From assembly GCF_051020765.1 (NCBI RefSeq), contig NC_134948.1, forward strand, positions 3,154,501 to 3,218,500: 64,000 nt of DNA, written 5' to 3'. Shown here in pieces: positions 40,801-50,259 of this stretch. Both the position numbers and the translations under genes were made by a program. The stretch's first letter is position 1; the number at the start of each line of letters is the position of its first letter. This DNA comes from Lasioglossum baleicum. Taxonomy: Eukaryota > Arthropoda > Insecta > Hymenoptera > Halictidae. The notes under the pieces were generated by a model. It was not told the origin of the DNA. It saw only the letters and a list, made by a program, of their open reading frames with translations, and ran no database searches.

Positions 40801-43800
40801 CGGGCACGTGCGTTCCACTTCCGGTTCCTCCGCGAATCAGAATTCACCACGGTTCACCGGCCCTTTACCTCGACCTTACTCCTTTATTCGAACGCGTCTA
40901 TAAACTAGCTGGGGGAACTCGGAGGATCGCAGACGTCCCATCATCCCGCGGAGAAACTGTTATCGAAGGTCTACTTTCGGGGAAATCACGGAAAGGCGCG
41001 GGAAACTGATTTTCATTAAGCGCCGACGCGCAATAGTGCTCGAACGCGGAGTGCAGATTTCCGGACGAGGAAAAGTGAATTACTTCTCCAAGATTAATCC
41101 CCGCCATGACTCGCGTTTCAACCATTCAGTTTTAAAGCGATCCTTCTCCCTATCTGCCGCCACAGTGGATTATTTTTAACCGACTTCGAAAAAGGAGGAG
41201 GTTACTCAATTCGATCTGTATGTGCCTTTTTCTTTTCTGTGTATGTTCACCGATTACTCCGAGATGAATGAACCAATCAGGACGAAACCTTCTACATTTT
41301 GCAGGGTACGTCTCCCGATTGGTCCCTTGAAAACAAATTTTGCATTTTTTCATTCTTTGCGGTTTTTATTGCAAATAACGAATAAGACCGAAAAACGGTG
41401 TTCTACAAATTCCGCTCGTTGCACTAAAAAGTGTGAAATAATTTCCATTTAATTTATGTGAATACACAGTGCGTTTTTTCGAAGTCGGTTTAATTTTCTG
41501 GTCTCGATTTTATTGAAGTGGCATGAAACGGTTGTTCCCGTGCCAAGTCACAGCCTTTCTCGACAGTCGTAGAAAATTATCTTTTTGTAAATTAATATTT
41601 GAAATTATAGAAAACGTACTATAGCTAGAGTGTCTCCGTGAACTTTTTCAATTTGCAATTTTAATGGAGCGCTTGTAAAAATTAATTTGGGACGCAGAAC
41701 AATCTGGAATGTTTTTAGGATTTTTTCTAATCCATGATTTTGTTCGTAAAATCGTGAACTGGTAAAACTGTTTCCAGATTAATACTTTCAACGCCATTAA
41801 AAACTGCATCGCCGAGTCTAAAGAGGTGAAAGAAATTCAACAAGTCCCGGGTTGTGTGAAAAACCAATTCCCCGGCATACAAAAGCTGTAACAATGGGGG
41901 TACTGTTGTTAAAGTTCTTTGAACTCCTGTCCGAGTAGCTAGAACGTTCTATTGTTGCGCGATGGATTAATGAATGCCCAGTTCGACGGCTTGATCTAAT
42001 CGTTTCAGCAGTCACTTCGTTGAAGAATTGCTATTCAACGCTGTTCCCCATACTAACGCAAAGTACGCGAGGTAAAAATACATTTAAAAAAAATGTTATA
42101 CAAAGCACCGACCAAGTACACGTGGTAAGAAAACTAGTTTGAAATATTAAAATACCTGTCGGCGAGTTTCGGATAGGAAAAGGTTGATTAAAAATTGTAC
42201 GATATAAGAGGTTATTAAATGTATCCTACACGTGCGTGAAAATAACTGAGGAACCTTTATGAAACAGGCTGGTGTCCTCAATACTGGGACGAGATACTCT
42301 GCTGGCCATCAACCGCACCTGGAGACCTCGCCATCTCCGCGTGTCCATCTTACATCGCTGGTTTCGACGTCCAGGTAATATTTAAAATTCAAATTAAACC
42401 CTCAAGTCTCACTTTCGGATGATCCCACCACTCGTTAAGTATTCTAATATCCGGGAATACCACTTTTCTTGCGAACTCTGCCCTCGTGCCTCGAATTTAA
42501 ACTCCTTGATCCTGATCCTTGATTAAATTGTGCTAACTCCACCACTGCGTTCTATCTACACTTTTTACTCTTCTCACGAGATACCCTAATTCCATTATTT
42601 TTTCCCTTTGCGATACAATAAGTTCGTTTTATTATCCTTAACACTAACCTTGCCACGGTCAAGTGACCGGTTTCATATTTTCCCCAATTATTGAAATTAT
42701 AGAAATTCATTTATGGGATGTTCCGGCTGAGCCGGTGCGCTCGATCTCGTCGTCGTGTTTAAATGTATACGGTAGGCTGATTTCAAATATCCTAGCGACT
42801 ACCGTTAGCGCTAACGAAGACGTCTTGCGAAGGTGCACACACAATGCGAGCGTCTCGAAGTCACCGTTGCACCGAACATCGGATCGATCACATATTATAA
42901 GCGAAAGTAGAGCGTCGCGCCGAGCGAACGAAAAGTAGACGAAGTATCGAGGAGTGCGTAGGAGCCCGTGCTCCAAGCCATTACTTAATAAATCAAGTTA
43001 AACTAGCGGAGAGTTCATTTAATACGGTGTTCTCCCGTTTCTCAATCCAATCCGCGGTGTACTTCCTTCCTCACTTGAACCGGCAAAAATAAATATTTAG
43101 AGTGTTCCGATAAAATCGAAGGTATCGCGAACAGGGAAATAATGGAATAAATTACAGTCACCAAAGTATGCCATTTTTCTGACTGAACAAGTTAAAAATC
43201 TTTAAATTGAATTCTATTGACAAGGTAAAATGTGGCTAAAATGTGGAACCACCCCTGTATTTTATCATTTCAACGTGTACCATTTTTCTTACTAAACAAG
43301 TGCAAAATTAAGTTCAATAAATGTCCTTGTCCAAGCATCTGTTGTATCGAAAATTACAGACAATCCCAAACATACAAAGTTCCAGTTATCAATTATATTA
43401 TTTTCCAAGATGCAATGAAGCAAACAATAACTTCCCTCCCGGAAACCGCAAGGTCATCCGGGAACTTAGGCAATCAGCTAAACGTCCCTAAGACGTCACC
43501 TCAAAGGGCAAAGTTCCTAAGATTTGCGTAGAACCATTGCTCACCGTCAAACAGACCGCAGAGTCCCATGAAACTCTACTGAATATATGTATAATACAAA
43601 TAAATTGTATGAAATACTTCTGAGATTCGAGTAACAGGCTCCGTATTGGTACTAATTCGAGCATGATTCAACAGGCTAATGCATCGAGACAGTGTATGCC
43701 GGATGGCCAGTGGTTTTGGAATAATGGGACCAGCGGCACCTGGACCAACTACAGCCAGTGCTTCAAGCATCCATTAGTAACTCTTCTCATGGAGCTTCCC

Positions 43801-46800
43801 GGCGGTCAGGAAAATAACGACACGCTCATTAAGGTGAGCGTTCACTCAAACGATTAGGTGCAGCCCGCCTCTCCGTTTAGTACAGTTCCACAGGGCACAA
43901 AGGGCTTATGCTATTAACCTCGACTCCAGAGACCAAGAAGATTATATCCGCGAAATCGGTGTTGCTCCACGGACTACGGTTTATTTCCATAAATTTCAAT
44001 CAGTCCGTCGTTTGTCCACAACACTGTCCACTCGCTGGAGAACTTTCTCGCTCCGCAGAATGCTCGATGATATTTAGAAACGCTTCGCCAGATTCTCCGG
44101 TGAACAATTATTGCAATTATTTAAGCAGAAGCGTGCTGCACAATGGAAAAACTTTCTAATTGCGAGAACAATGTCCGGTGGTATTTACAAAGGCCATGGT
44201 AACTCTTCTGTCTGCGTAATTGCTGCGATAATTTTAACGGGAAGGTTACAATTTTCGTGGCGGTCTCTGGGAGAAATAAACTGTTATTGACGGGTCACTG
44301 GTAATAGACAGGCTGTTTTCAAAAAATTGTTTTTCACAGGTGCATGACGCGCATAATGTAGCAAAATTTCAATAGGACATGTTTGTACGTACATACATGT
44401 ACGTCATTTAACAGGACATGTTTGTACATCGATGTACGTCATTTAACAGGACATGTTTGCACATCGATGTACATCATTTAACAGGACATGTTTCTGCATC
44501 ACTGTAGTACATCATTTAACAGGACATGTTTGTGCTTTGTTAGCAAAGTACACTATTGATGAGGCAACGTTGTTCGTTGCTGAACAGTTTCGATTTTGGG
44601 ATCATAGTGAAGCACTCGCAAGGGCGCCTAAGGGCCCTCCAAGTGCTAATTTGAATTCCCAGCGGTCGCACGAAGTATTTTCGCCGGGGGATCGGTAGGG
44701 ACTCGTTAGCGACGAAAATATTCCGCGGAGAAAATTACAAGAAAGTCCGGGAGTGGGACTCCCCGAGGAAACTGGAGCTGTTGCGGTCACTGGAAATCGA
44801 TGGGGATTATGTCAATGACGTCAAACGGTTTTAAGTAGAAGACAGACAGCAGGTTCTGGCAACGATCATACGTTTCACCATTGTCTCCCTTTCTCTCCCA
44901 AGTTGTTTACCCATTGGAGTTGTTCTAGAGGATCGCTTTTCCAGAAGAGGTCGCCAAAAGCGATCGGTCCGAAAAATGTCGAAAGGCCATTAGCAACGCC
45001 GTTTGGCTGACAGCCATTATTGGAAAAGCATTAAACGATATCTCGTTAATGATGGACGTTGTTCATTGATTGCATTACACGCTCCCAGTCGCGCGCCTGT
45101 ACTTCATGAATTAATGGTTGCTGTAATTCCGCGATCACTATACGCCGAGGAATAGCAAACAATTTAATTGGGATCATTTCTGTTGCAGAAATGCGTGCCC
45201 ATAGTGAAGACCATTTCCAAGGTCGGGTACACCGTGTCCTTCTTCACGCTGGTCGTTGCTTTCTTCATTCTGGCGTTGATCAAGTAAGCATTAGCTTAAT
45301 ATTGACCCTAGATCAGACGATTTTGTTCTGAATGAAATATGTTGTAGCCCGTGTGAACTTAGGGGGGGTTTAAGTCACCATTTTGCCGGTTTAGAATTTC
45401 TCTAAAAACTACAGGCCTTCGGAGTTTACAATTCTTTGGCCTCACGAATTTTTATCTCGGAAACTGTTTGCCGATTGAGCTCTATTTTCTTTTGTTTTAT
45501 TCGGGAAGGATTGGCTGTTATAAATAATTTTTTCAACCTCGATAATTAGCTCTATAATTCTTTTTCTGCGTTTTCTTCGACGATAGGCAGAGTGATTTAA
45601 ATTTTGGAAAATATATCTGGTATTGAATGAGCCCCCTCTAAGTTCAGTCCCAATCCAATATCCAAGATCCAGTCGATCCACATTGGCAAGCTTGCGAAAC
45701 GTTCTCCGATCGCTGACACCTCGGATCACTACTCCAATTGTATTCCGAATCGGACGTAGGAAATTAAGGTGCCCGAGGAACATGCTTCACATGCACCTCT
45801 TCGCGTCGTTCATGCTGCGAGCGTTCATGGCCCTGATGAAGGACATCCTGTTCGTGTCCGGGATCGCGTTAGCCTCCGACGTGATGATCAAGAATGGGAA
45901 GACCTACTGGCTGGTTGATGAGAAGGAGAGCAGCTGGCTGTGCAAAGCGTTCACCAGCTTCTGGCAGTACTTCATCCTCGCTAACTACTTCTGGATACTT
46001 ATGGAGGGCCTCTATCTCCACAACTTGGTGTTCCTGGCGCTGTTCACCGATGTGAACTCCAGTATAGCTGGCTACGTTTGTCTCGGATGGGGTGAGGCAC
46101 CCGCAAAATTATTCTGATAGAAAGACTATGATAAGTGGACGACGGATCTTTATGCAAGATAAAGCTCCAATGCTTTTACTGTTTTAAATTGCACCTATTC
46201 GTTTTTGTCACAAATGCATAAAATCCGGTTTCTTCAGGTTTGCCGGCGATATTCGTGACCTGTTGGATCGTGGTGAGAATCACTCTGGACAATAAGTACT
46301 GCTGGACCACTCACGAGAACCCCTACCTCTTCCTACTCATCCGAGTGCCCACCATGCTATCTATTTTGGTGAGACATCCCTACTAATCACAGGCAGCAGG
46401 TACCTCGAACATCTCTTTGTAACGAGGGTTTCCGCTTGCAGATCAACTTCGTCCTGTTCGTGAACATAGTCAGGGTGCTCCTGTTGAAGCTGAAGTCCAC
46501 CGTTTCGGAAGAGACTCAAAGATACAAGTAGGAACTGTTCCTCCACAGGTTTTCCAAATTCACCCTTTCGCGAATAAAGTATTTTTACTTCGTATTCTTG
46601 AGAACTGCTAACCACTGACACCTTTTAGGAGATGGGCGAAGAGCACTCTAGTCCTGGTGCCACTCTTCGGGGTCCACTACACTGTCTTCCTGGGCATGTC
46701 CTACAGCATCGGCGTGAACGAGACCGTAGAAGTGGTGTGGCTGTTCTGTGACCAGTTTTTCGCATCTTTCCAGGTGTCGATAAACTTCGTCGCCTATCGA

Positions 46801-48179
46801 AACATCTTGAACATCAGTAGCTAATATATTATTTGTCGATCTAGGGTTTCTTCGTGGCTGTGTTGTACTGTTTCCTGAACGGCGAGGTGCGCACGGAGCT
46901 TTCCAGAGCAATCAGGAGTCAGAAATGGTCCCGATTCCGGCCGAACTGGATGTCCAGACCGTCCAATCATTCTGGAAGCACCTGCAGTTGCAACGCTGCT
47001 AAATTAGGCAGGAGGACTAAACGACCACCTTGGTGGAAGGATCCCTGGCTCTGCTTCTTCCACGATAAGACCGCTCGACGCTCCACGCACTCGATGGCGA
47101 GTACACAAGGTGTCCTCTCTATCCAGACAATCCTCTGGTCTACCTCTAGCTAACGCAGTCGAAGCAGAAACAGCCCTCCCGACAGGACTCTTCAGTAGAC
47201 TGCGAATCTTTATGCAATTCATTTTTTCAGTCGATATTATAGAGACTGGAAGAAGAAATTAGAAATTAAACAAGTTTATTAAGAATTGATAATTATGTGC
47301 GCGTTTTCTTGTAGTTTGAAAGTTACTGTGTGCCATGAATATGTAAAGATCCGCTGTCTATTAGAAACGAGGTTCGGGTGGTTTCTGTGACAACCCCCGC
47401 AACGATTCACGTCCTCATCATCTTCCATGTAGTCTGCCAGCCTAGCACATCTCGTTTCTTCGCCTCTTCTCCACGCTGCACTCGCTCTCTTGCTTCCTAT
47501 AGTTCTCGTTGGTGCGAAGTGCCCGTTGAACATTGACTCCGGACGTTTCTAGATATTGGTACGCGAGGAGGTAGTCTAGCCAGCAGCAGAGGATACCTGG
47601 AGATCGCTGAAAATGGTCAGGCTGCACTCCCCGGTGCACAGAGCCAACAATCCCGTTACACCTCGCCCCTCTGCAGCAAATACACCGACCAGTCGTTGCT
47701 TTCCTTCTGTTCCAACGTGAGTCTCTTCATCGTCTGAAGGTCATCCTCCATTCGTCGTCTAGAAGCAGACGTACGCGTCCAGACACAAGCGATCACTTCT
47801 GAAGTTTGATCAATGGAATAGGTTTTTGCACTCCAAATTCACCCATTTGCGAGACAAATTCAACCTTGTGCAAATCAATTTCAAATCAAAGACTTGCTTA
47901 GAAATACTTTAATTGCAAAAGAGTGAATTATATAGGAGTGCAGAACCTGTAGGAGGCTCCATGATCGCAAAACGCTGCGTCCAGACGCGCTTAGGAGATC
48001 CAACCTGAACCCAGACCTTGTCACATTTGATCTATCGCCATCTTTTGATCCAGGTGTCCGAAGCCACACCTTGCACAGGCACGAACGCGGACAGGGTCCG
48101 GGACCAGCACCGCTGGAGTGACTCAGAATGCTGTCACCTAGCCTACGAACTGCACAATCTGCACCACGGGCCGACCTGA
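28823..48179 (+). CDS. Class B GPCR, parathyroid-hormone-receptor-like (12 coding exons)
   Basis: Plasma-membrane hormone receptor of the secretin/PTH class. Coding exons: 28823-28834, 34670-34769, 42268-42374, 43675-43833, 45189-45283, 45760-46091, 46238-46368, 46442-46527, 46629-46773, 46845-47109, 47553-47716, 48054-48179. They sum to 1722 nt (573 residues plus stop) and all splice phases agree; the vertebrate PTH1 receptor is about 590. The N-terminal hormone-binding domain has the six family cysteines (29, 40, 49, 63, 80, 102) and four N-glycosylation sequons. Seven membrane segments follow (about 130-420), with family motifs such as HMHLFASFMLRA, EGLYLHN, LFGVHY and QGFFVAVLYCFLNGEV. 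The tail (420-573) is long and Ser-rich. The start MDTY is the least certain part, because no signal peptide is encoded there. The ligand is unknown; the PTHR subtype is inferred from remembered similarity to vertebrate PTH receptors. Confidence 0.85.
28835..31009. other. Receptor intron, unique part
   Basis: Apart from the small inverted repeat at 29594, nothing recognised. A frame at 30579-30989 (-) has no support. Confidence 0.5.
29594..29695. repeat. Short inverted repeat, 18-bp arms
   Basis: GACATTTTCCATTAAACA (29594-29611) is exactly complementary to 29678-29695. Further weaker pairing continues inward. Probably a small MITE. Confidence 0.5.
31396..31540 (-). mobile_element. Short retroposon with poly-A tail and target duplication
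   Basis: Poly-T on + (31398-31420) is the poly-A tail of a - strand insert of about 140 bp, bounded by GGGCGGTGGGG and CCCCACCGCCC. Its two sides carry near-identical GCTCTCTAAGACCCC (about 31379-31395 and 31541-31556), a target duplication inside the local minisatellite. SINE-like; no tRNA promoter boxes recognised. Confidence 0.6.
31750..31889. repeat. Perfect 47-bp inverted repeat with short spacer
   Basis: 31750-31796 pairs with 31843-31889 without a mismatch, spacer 46 bp. The arm contains TTCTCGGCGCAACGGTTCGA, also found singly at 13120 and diverged at 36205. Inside the receptor intron 28835-34669. Confidence 0.8.
32619..33480. repeat. Tandem repeat, 196-bp unit, 4.3 copies
   Basis: Units contain GACTTTCTAGGACCTAGCAG, TACAAAACTTTACGACGTTC and GGATCCTCCGGAATTTTCTT; starts near 32640, 32836, 33033 and 33229. 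Repeated vocabulary links it to the minisatellites at 31010 and 35040. Confidence 0.85.
33481..34669. other. Receptor intron, no other gene seen
   Basis: Between the 196-bp array and the exon at 34670. Open frames here overlap each other on both strands and show no domain. Confidence 0.5.
34670..34769 (+). CDS. PTHR-like exon: N-terminal ectodomain helix
   Basis: Acceptor TCGTTCCAG, donor GTGAGT. It encodes EDVDFNNPNSVDIQNDILKR and the following KAIQC, matching the N-terminal helix and first ectodomain cysteine of class B receptors (PTH1R has [20 protein letters not shown] in the same place). It ends in phase 1, so the next exon completes a Gly codon. The frame stays open upstream of the acceptor but has no ATG there, so the upstream extension is probably intronic. 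Confidence 0.8.
35040..35520. repeat. Tandem repeat, about 122-bp unit
   Basis: Three good copies contain ACTCCTCGAGATCCCCTGAA and TTATTGGGACTTTATAGAAT. Starts 270 bp after the receptor exon at 34670-34769. Confidence 0.8.
36197..36300. repeat. CTCGGCGCAACGGTTCGATC family, diverged copy
   Basis: Reads CCGGCGCCACAGGTTCGATC, then ATCGATCCAAATGTGGATCA and TCAAGAGAAATT, colinear with 13118-13215. Confidence 0.5.
37054..37520. repeat. 47-bp inverted repeat pair
   Basis: 37054-37100 is complementary to 37474-37520 with one mismatch (contains AATGACGCTTCAACATTGCA). The interval between is unrelated. Probably the arms of a foldback element; no target duplication recognised. In a receptor intron. 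Confidence 0.65.
38385..38735. repeat. GGGCGGAGCC-type degenerate repeats
   Basis: Three stretches (about 38392, 38510, 38681) with GTGGGCGGRGCY followed by CTCCC, spaced 120-170 bp. GC-rich islands in AT-rich DNA. Confidence 0.55.
41180..41488. mobile_element. Inverted-repeat element with CCGACTTCGAAAAA ends
   Basis: 309 bp between CCGACTTCGAAAAA and TTTTTTCGAAGTCGG, with TTAA-like flanks. The GGAGGAGGTTACTCAATTCG stretch next to the left end belongs to a family I recall as widespread in invertebrate genomes. Inside the receptor intron 34770-42267. Confidence 0.6.
41489..42267. other. End of the receptor intron before the exon at 42268
   Basis: Unique AT-rich sequence; nothing recognised. 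Confidence 0.5.
42268..42374 (+). CDS. PTHR-like exon: hormone-binding domain, part 1
   Basis: Acceptor AAACAG, donor GTAATA. It encodes GWCPQYWDEILCWPSTAPGD followed by LAISACPSYIAGFDVQ, the class B signature with ectodomain cysteines 2-4 (residues 40, 49, 63). Its first two bases complete the Gly codon begun at 34769. It ends in phase 0. Confidence 0.9.
43150..43340. repeat. Dispersed copy of the CPAP3-intron tandem repeat
   Basis: Contains TGGAACCACCCCTGTATTTT and GTGTACCATTTTTCTTACTA, matching units of the array at 50968-51780. In the receptor intron 42375-43674. Confidence 0.6.
43675..43833 (+). CDS. PTHR-like exon: hormone-binding domain, part 2
   Basis: Acceptor GATTCAACAG, donor GTGAGC. 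It encodes ectodomain cysteines 5 and 6 (ANASRQCMPDGQW and TNYSQCFK) and three N-glycosylation sequons, then a linker towards TM1 (LLMELPGGQENNDTLIK). 53 codons, phase 0 at both ends. Confidence 0.88.
44363..44535. repeat. Short tandem repeat, about 37-bp unit
   Basis: Four to five copies of CATTTAACAGGACATGTTTG plus a palindromic ACATCGATGTACGT part. In a receptor intron. Confidence 0.8.
45189..45283 (+). CDS. PTHR-like exon: TM1
   Basis: Acceptor TCTGTTGCAG, donor GTAAGC. It encodes KCVPIVKTISKVGYTVSFFT followed by LVVAFFILALI, the first membrane helix with the class B VGYT/VGYS motif. It ends in phase 2; the Lys codon is completed by the first base of the next exon. Confidence 0.88.
45760..46091 (+). 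CDS. PTHR-like exon: TM2 to start of TM4
   Basis: Acceptor GGACGTAG, donor GTGAGG. The first base finishes Lys. It encodes KLRCPRNMLHMHLFASFMLR and on through TM2, extracellular loop 1 with the conserved CKAF cysteine, and TM3 (QYFILANYFWILMEGLYLHN), ending GYVCLGWG at the start of TM4. This is the longest exon (332 nt) and the strongest family match. The frame opens upstream of the acceptor without homology there, so the exon edge is set by the splice site. Confidence 0.92.
46130..46229. mobile_element. CAGCGGATTTTATGCA family MITE inside a receptor intron
   Basis: Left ACGGATCTTTATGCA, right TGCATAAAATCCG. The sub-terminal block ACTGTTTTAAATTGCACCTA is the complement of the one at 3130 and 15822. 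It takes up about 100 of the 146 intron bases and ends 8 bp before the splice acceptor. Confidence 0.6.
46238..46368 (+). CDS. PTHR-like exon: TM4 and start of TM5
   Basis: Acceptor GTTTCTTCAG, donor GTGAGA. It encodes GLPAIFVTCWIVVRITLDNK then YCW (the loop-2 Cys-Trp pair) and LIRVPTMLSIL entering TM5. The acceptor lies at the very edge of a transposon-derived repeat that fills most of the preceding 146-bp intron. Confidence 0.9.
46442..46527 (+). CDS. PTHR-like exon: TM5 and intracellular loop 3
   Basis: Acceptor GCTTGCAG, donor GTAGGA. It encodes INFVLFVNIVRVLLLKLKST then VSEETQRY, matching the NFILFINIVRVL block of PTH receptors. It ends in phase 2. The donor GTAGGA is weaker than consensus, and reading through would hit TAG immediately, so the splice is required. 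Confidence 0.88.
46629..46773 (+). CDS. PTHR-like exon: TM6
   Basis: Acceptor CACCTTTTAG, donor GTGTCG. It encodes RWAKSTLVLVPLFGVHYTVF, the G-protein-coupling TM6 segment with the family's PLFGVHY motif, and ends DQFFASFQ just before TM7. It completes the Lys codon from the previous exon and ends in phase 0. Confidence 0.9.
46845..47109 (+). CDS. PTHR-like exon: TM7 and proximal tail
   Basis: Acceptor GTCGATCTAG. It encodes GFFVAVLYCFLNGEVRTELS (TM7 and helix 8) and a basic, Ser/Trp-rich tail. The proposed donor GTGTCC at 47110 is weak but in phase 1, exactly as needed to join the exon at 47553. If unspliced, the frame runs on to a stop at 47151-47153, giving a shorter tail isoform. Confidence 0.82.
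47553..47716 (+). CDS. PTHR-like exon: cytoplasmic tail, part 2
   Basis: Acceptor ACGTTTCTAG, donor GTGAGT. In the phase set by the previous exon it reads DIGTRGGSLASSRGYLEIAE then NGQAALPGAQSQQSRYTSPL and on to SLLSFCSN, with no stop, and ends in phase 0. It is Ser/Gln-rich, as expected for a receptor tail open to phosphorylation. Support is the open frame and phase match, not homology. Confidence 0.65.
48054..48179 (+). CDS. PTHR-like terminal coding exon
   Basis: Acceptor TTTGATCCAG. It reads VSEATPCTGTNADRVRDQHR then WSDSECCHLAYELHNLHHGP-T and stops at TGA 48177-48179. The phase-0 entry matches the donor at 47717. The downstream end of the transcript was not located; a 187-bp tandem duplication lies about 200 bp beyond. 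Confidence 0.62.
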   Translation: MSEATPCTGTNADRVRDQHRWSDSECCHLAYELHNLHHGPT

Positions 48180-48372
48180 GTCCCTTCACACTATCCCCAA
48201 CTCGGGTTTCTTCGGCGTACCAGCTGATACCGTCGTTGCACGCTACTGGACCGTTGTTTTCACTCGTTTGACGACGTTCGACGGAGTTTGAGAGATACGT
48301 TGCAGCCACTGTTGCTCAAAATAACCTCCTAGGTTTGGACTTGTTTCAGCAATCGCTGACAAACCAACTTGA

Positions 48373-48740
48373 AAAGCTTGATACGGTTTGGTCAACATCA
48401 AGCTTTCAGTAGATTAATGTTAAACAGTGTTCAGGAATTTTTACAAGACCAGACAGCATCTTCAAACCTATTCAAATATCTTGGAACATTGCAAACGATC
48501 TATAGTAGCAAGTTCGACGAGCAACCGTGTAAATCTTGAAATCCATTCTCTCTACGAAATGTTTGATACGGTTTGACCAACGTCAAGCTTTCAGTAAATC
48601 AATGTTAAACAGTTTTCAGGAATGTTTACAATATCAGACAGCTTATTCAAACCCATTCAAATATCTTGGAGCATTGCAAACGATCTATAGTAGCAAGTTC
48701 GACGAGCAACCGTGTAGACCTTTGTCTGCAATCCATTCTC
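48373..48740. repeat. Tandem duplication, about 187 bp
   Basis: Two copies starting TTGATACGGTTTG (48376, 48563), sharing TATAGTAGCAAGTTCGACGA. Just downstream of the receptor stop codon. Confidence 0.8.
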
Positions 48741-50201
48741 TCGCTCAGCGACGTAAATCGCAAACGAAGCCCAACCAAAACCGGTACTTAATCGAAAGAG
48801 ATCGCAAGAAAGGATTCATTATTTATTTTTGTACACTACTGTATTTACATGTCCGTGTAGCCGCAGGGCGCCACGTAAATTCAGATCCGATTTGAATCAT
48901 GCTCGCTTTGTGATAGCTTCCCATTGTTCCGGATTAACGTGGCACCGTTGTGCAGCATCCCTTCCCTTTGTAAAAATAATTAATTACGGAGCGTGCACCG
49001 TGTGCTGTATTGTACATTTCAACAAATGGATGTTTCTATATGTGTACACGTGTGTGTTTCCAATGCACAGGTGAGCGTGCGTGTGTGTATGTATGTGGAT
49101 ATGACTATTATAATACTGCAAAGTTCAAAAAACTTCCGTGTGCATTTAATATCGAACACGCTTCTCTCAAAAATTATTTTCAGAAAGAAATAATTTCGCC
49201 GAGGAACAATTGATAGCATAATTTTTCTTTAACAGAGATTTTTTACTTTTGTAAGCTCTGCGTTGCCGAACGCACACGAAGATCTATAGATCACGATCCA
49301 CGAATACGTTGTCGTCAATTACTTCATCGGAGTTATTCTAAATATTAATCGTTCACTTTTCTCTGTGTAAAGTAATCTCAAGTATTTCATTTCCGGCGAG
49401 TCTTGCACTTCGTGTGTGCTTCATTTAATCGCGTTAATTATCAGAGAACGTATGAATTATGCATATCACGATCGCCGAAGCGAGCCTCGCTAATTTGCAA
49501 TTACTATCAGATTTTAATTTATACTCACGCCGTGGTTAAACGGTGGATCAACCACAGCGTTAATTAAGAAACAAAATATTCGGAAGTGATTTCAATTTAT
49601 TTATGTTAAGTCGAAGATTATATCTGCTCAAAGATTCATTTGATCGTGAATTTTCGGGTTGATCGTTGTGAGAACGAGAACTATAGTGATTAAGGAACGT
49701 GTCCACGAGAATTAATTCCGTGGCCGCGTAGCATTTGATGTGTACCTCGATTATGCAAAGTCACGTGTACAAAATCAATAAATACAAATCCGTGAGTCGT
49801 GAAACCGTCAGTCAATTTTCATCTCTTAAATTATGTACGTATAATATTAATAAATGTCCATGTTTTCGGAACCGTGAATATTTTTCATCATTTCCAGTGG
49901 TGAGATAAATAATCCCGAACACTTCTCAACAATTTCTTTATGAAACTAATACAAAGTTTGTACTAACAATTAGTGCACGCTTTTTACAGTGTGTCTATAT
50001 ATACTTAGACATAAATATTTACACAATTATTTATGGCATCGTTCACTTCCCCACTGTTCTTACGTCGTAGCAAAAATACGAATATCTACTGTGAATTAGA
50101 ATTTTAAAAATCGTATAAATTTTTCAATAAAATTCCCAGATAATGCTAGTAGAATTTTGCAAGTCTTTTATAGTGAAGCTCAGTATTTTTCTTGTATTTG
50201 T
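48741..50201. other. Intergenic between receptor and chitin-binding gene (tail to tail)
   Basis: Both 3' UTRs must lie here. A TG-rich tract is at 49045-49098. AATAAA at about 49787 could serve the + strand gene. Nothing else recognised. Confidence 0.4.
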
Positions 50202-50259
50202 TTAAAACAGATGAGGTCTGCGCAGCGGCTCGTTCAAAAGCGAGGATTCCGGTGGCTCG
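50202..50259 (-). CDS. CPAP3 exon 5: C-terminal tail
   Basis: Acceptor TTTCTGTTTTCCAG. The first base completes Cys238. The tail EPPESSLLNEPLRRPHLF follows, with TAA at 50204-50202. It is short and charged with no domain. Small 70-bp intron upstream. Confidence 0.85.

Larger units (their letters stand above)
35521..41179. other. Long receptor intron, mostly unique
   Basis: Contains the dispersed repeats listed (36197, 37054, 38385). A (CT)-rich tract is at 38090-38105. No exon is supported. Confidence 0.5.
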
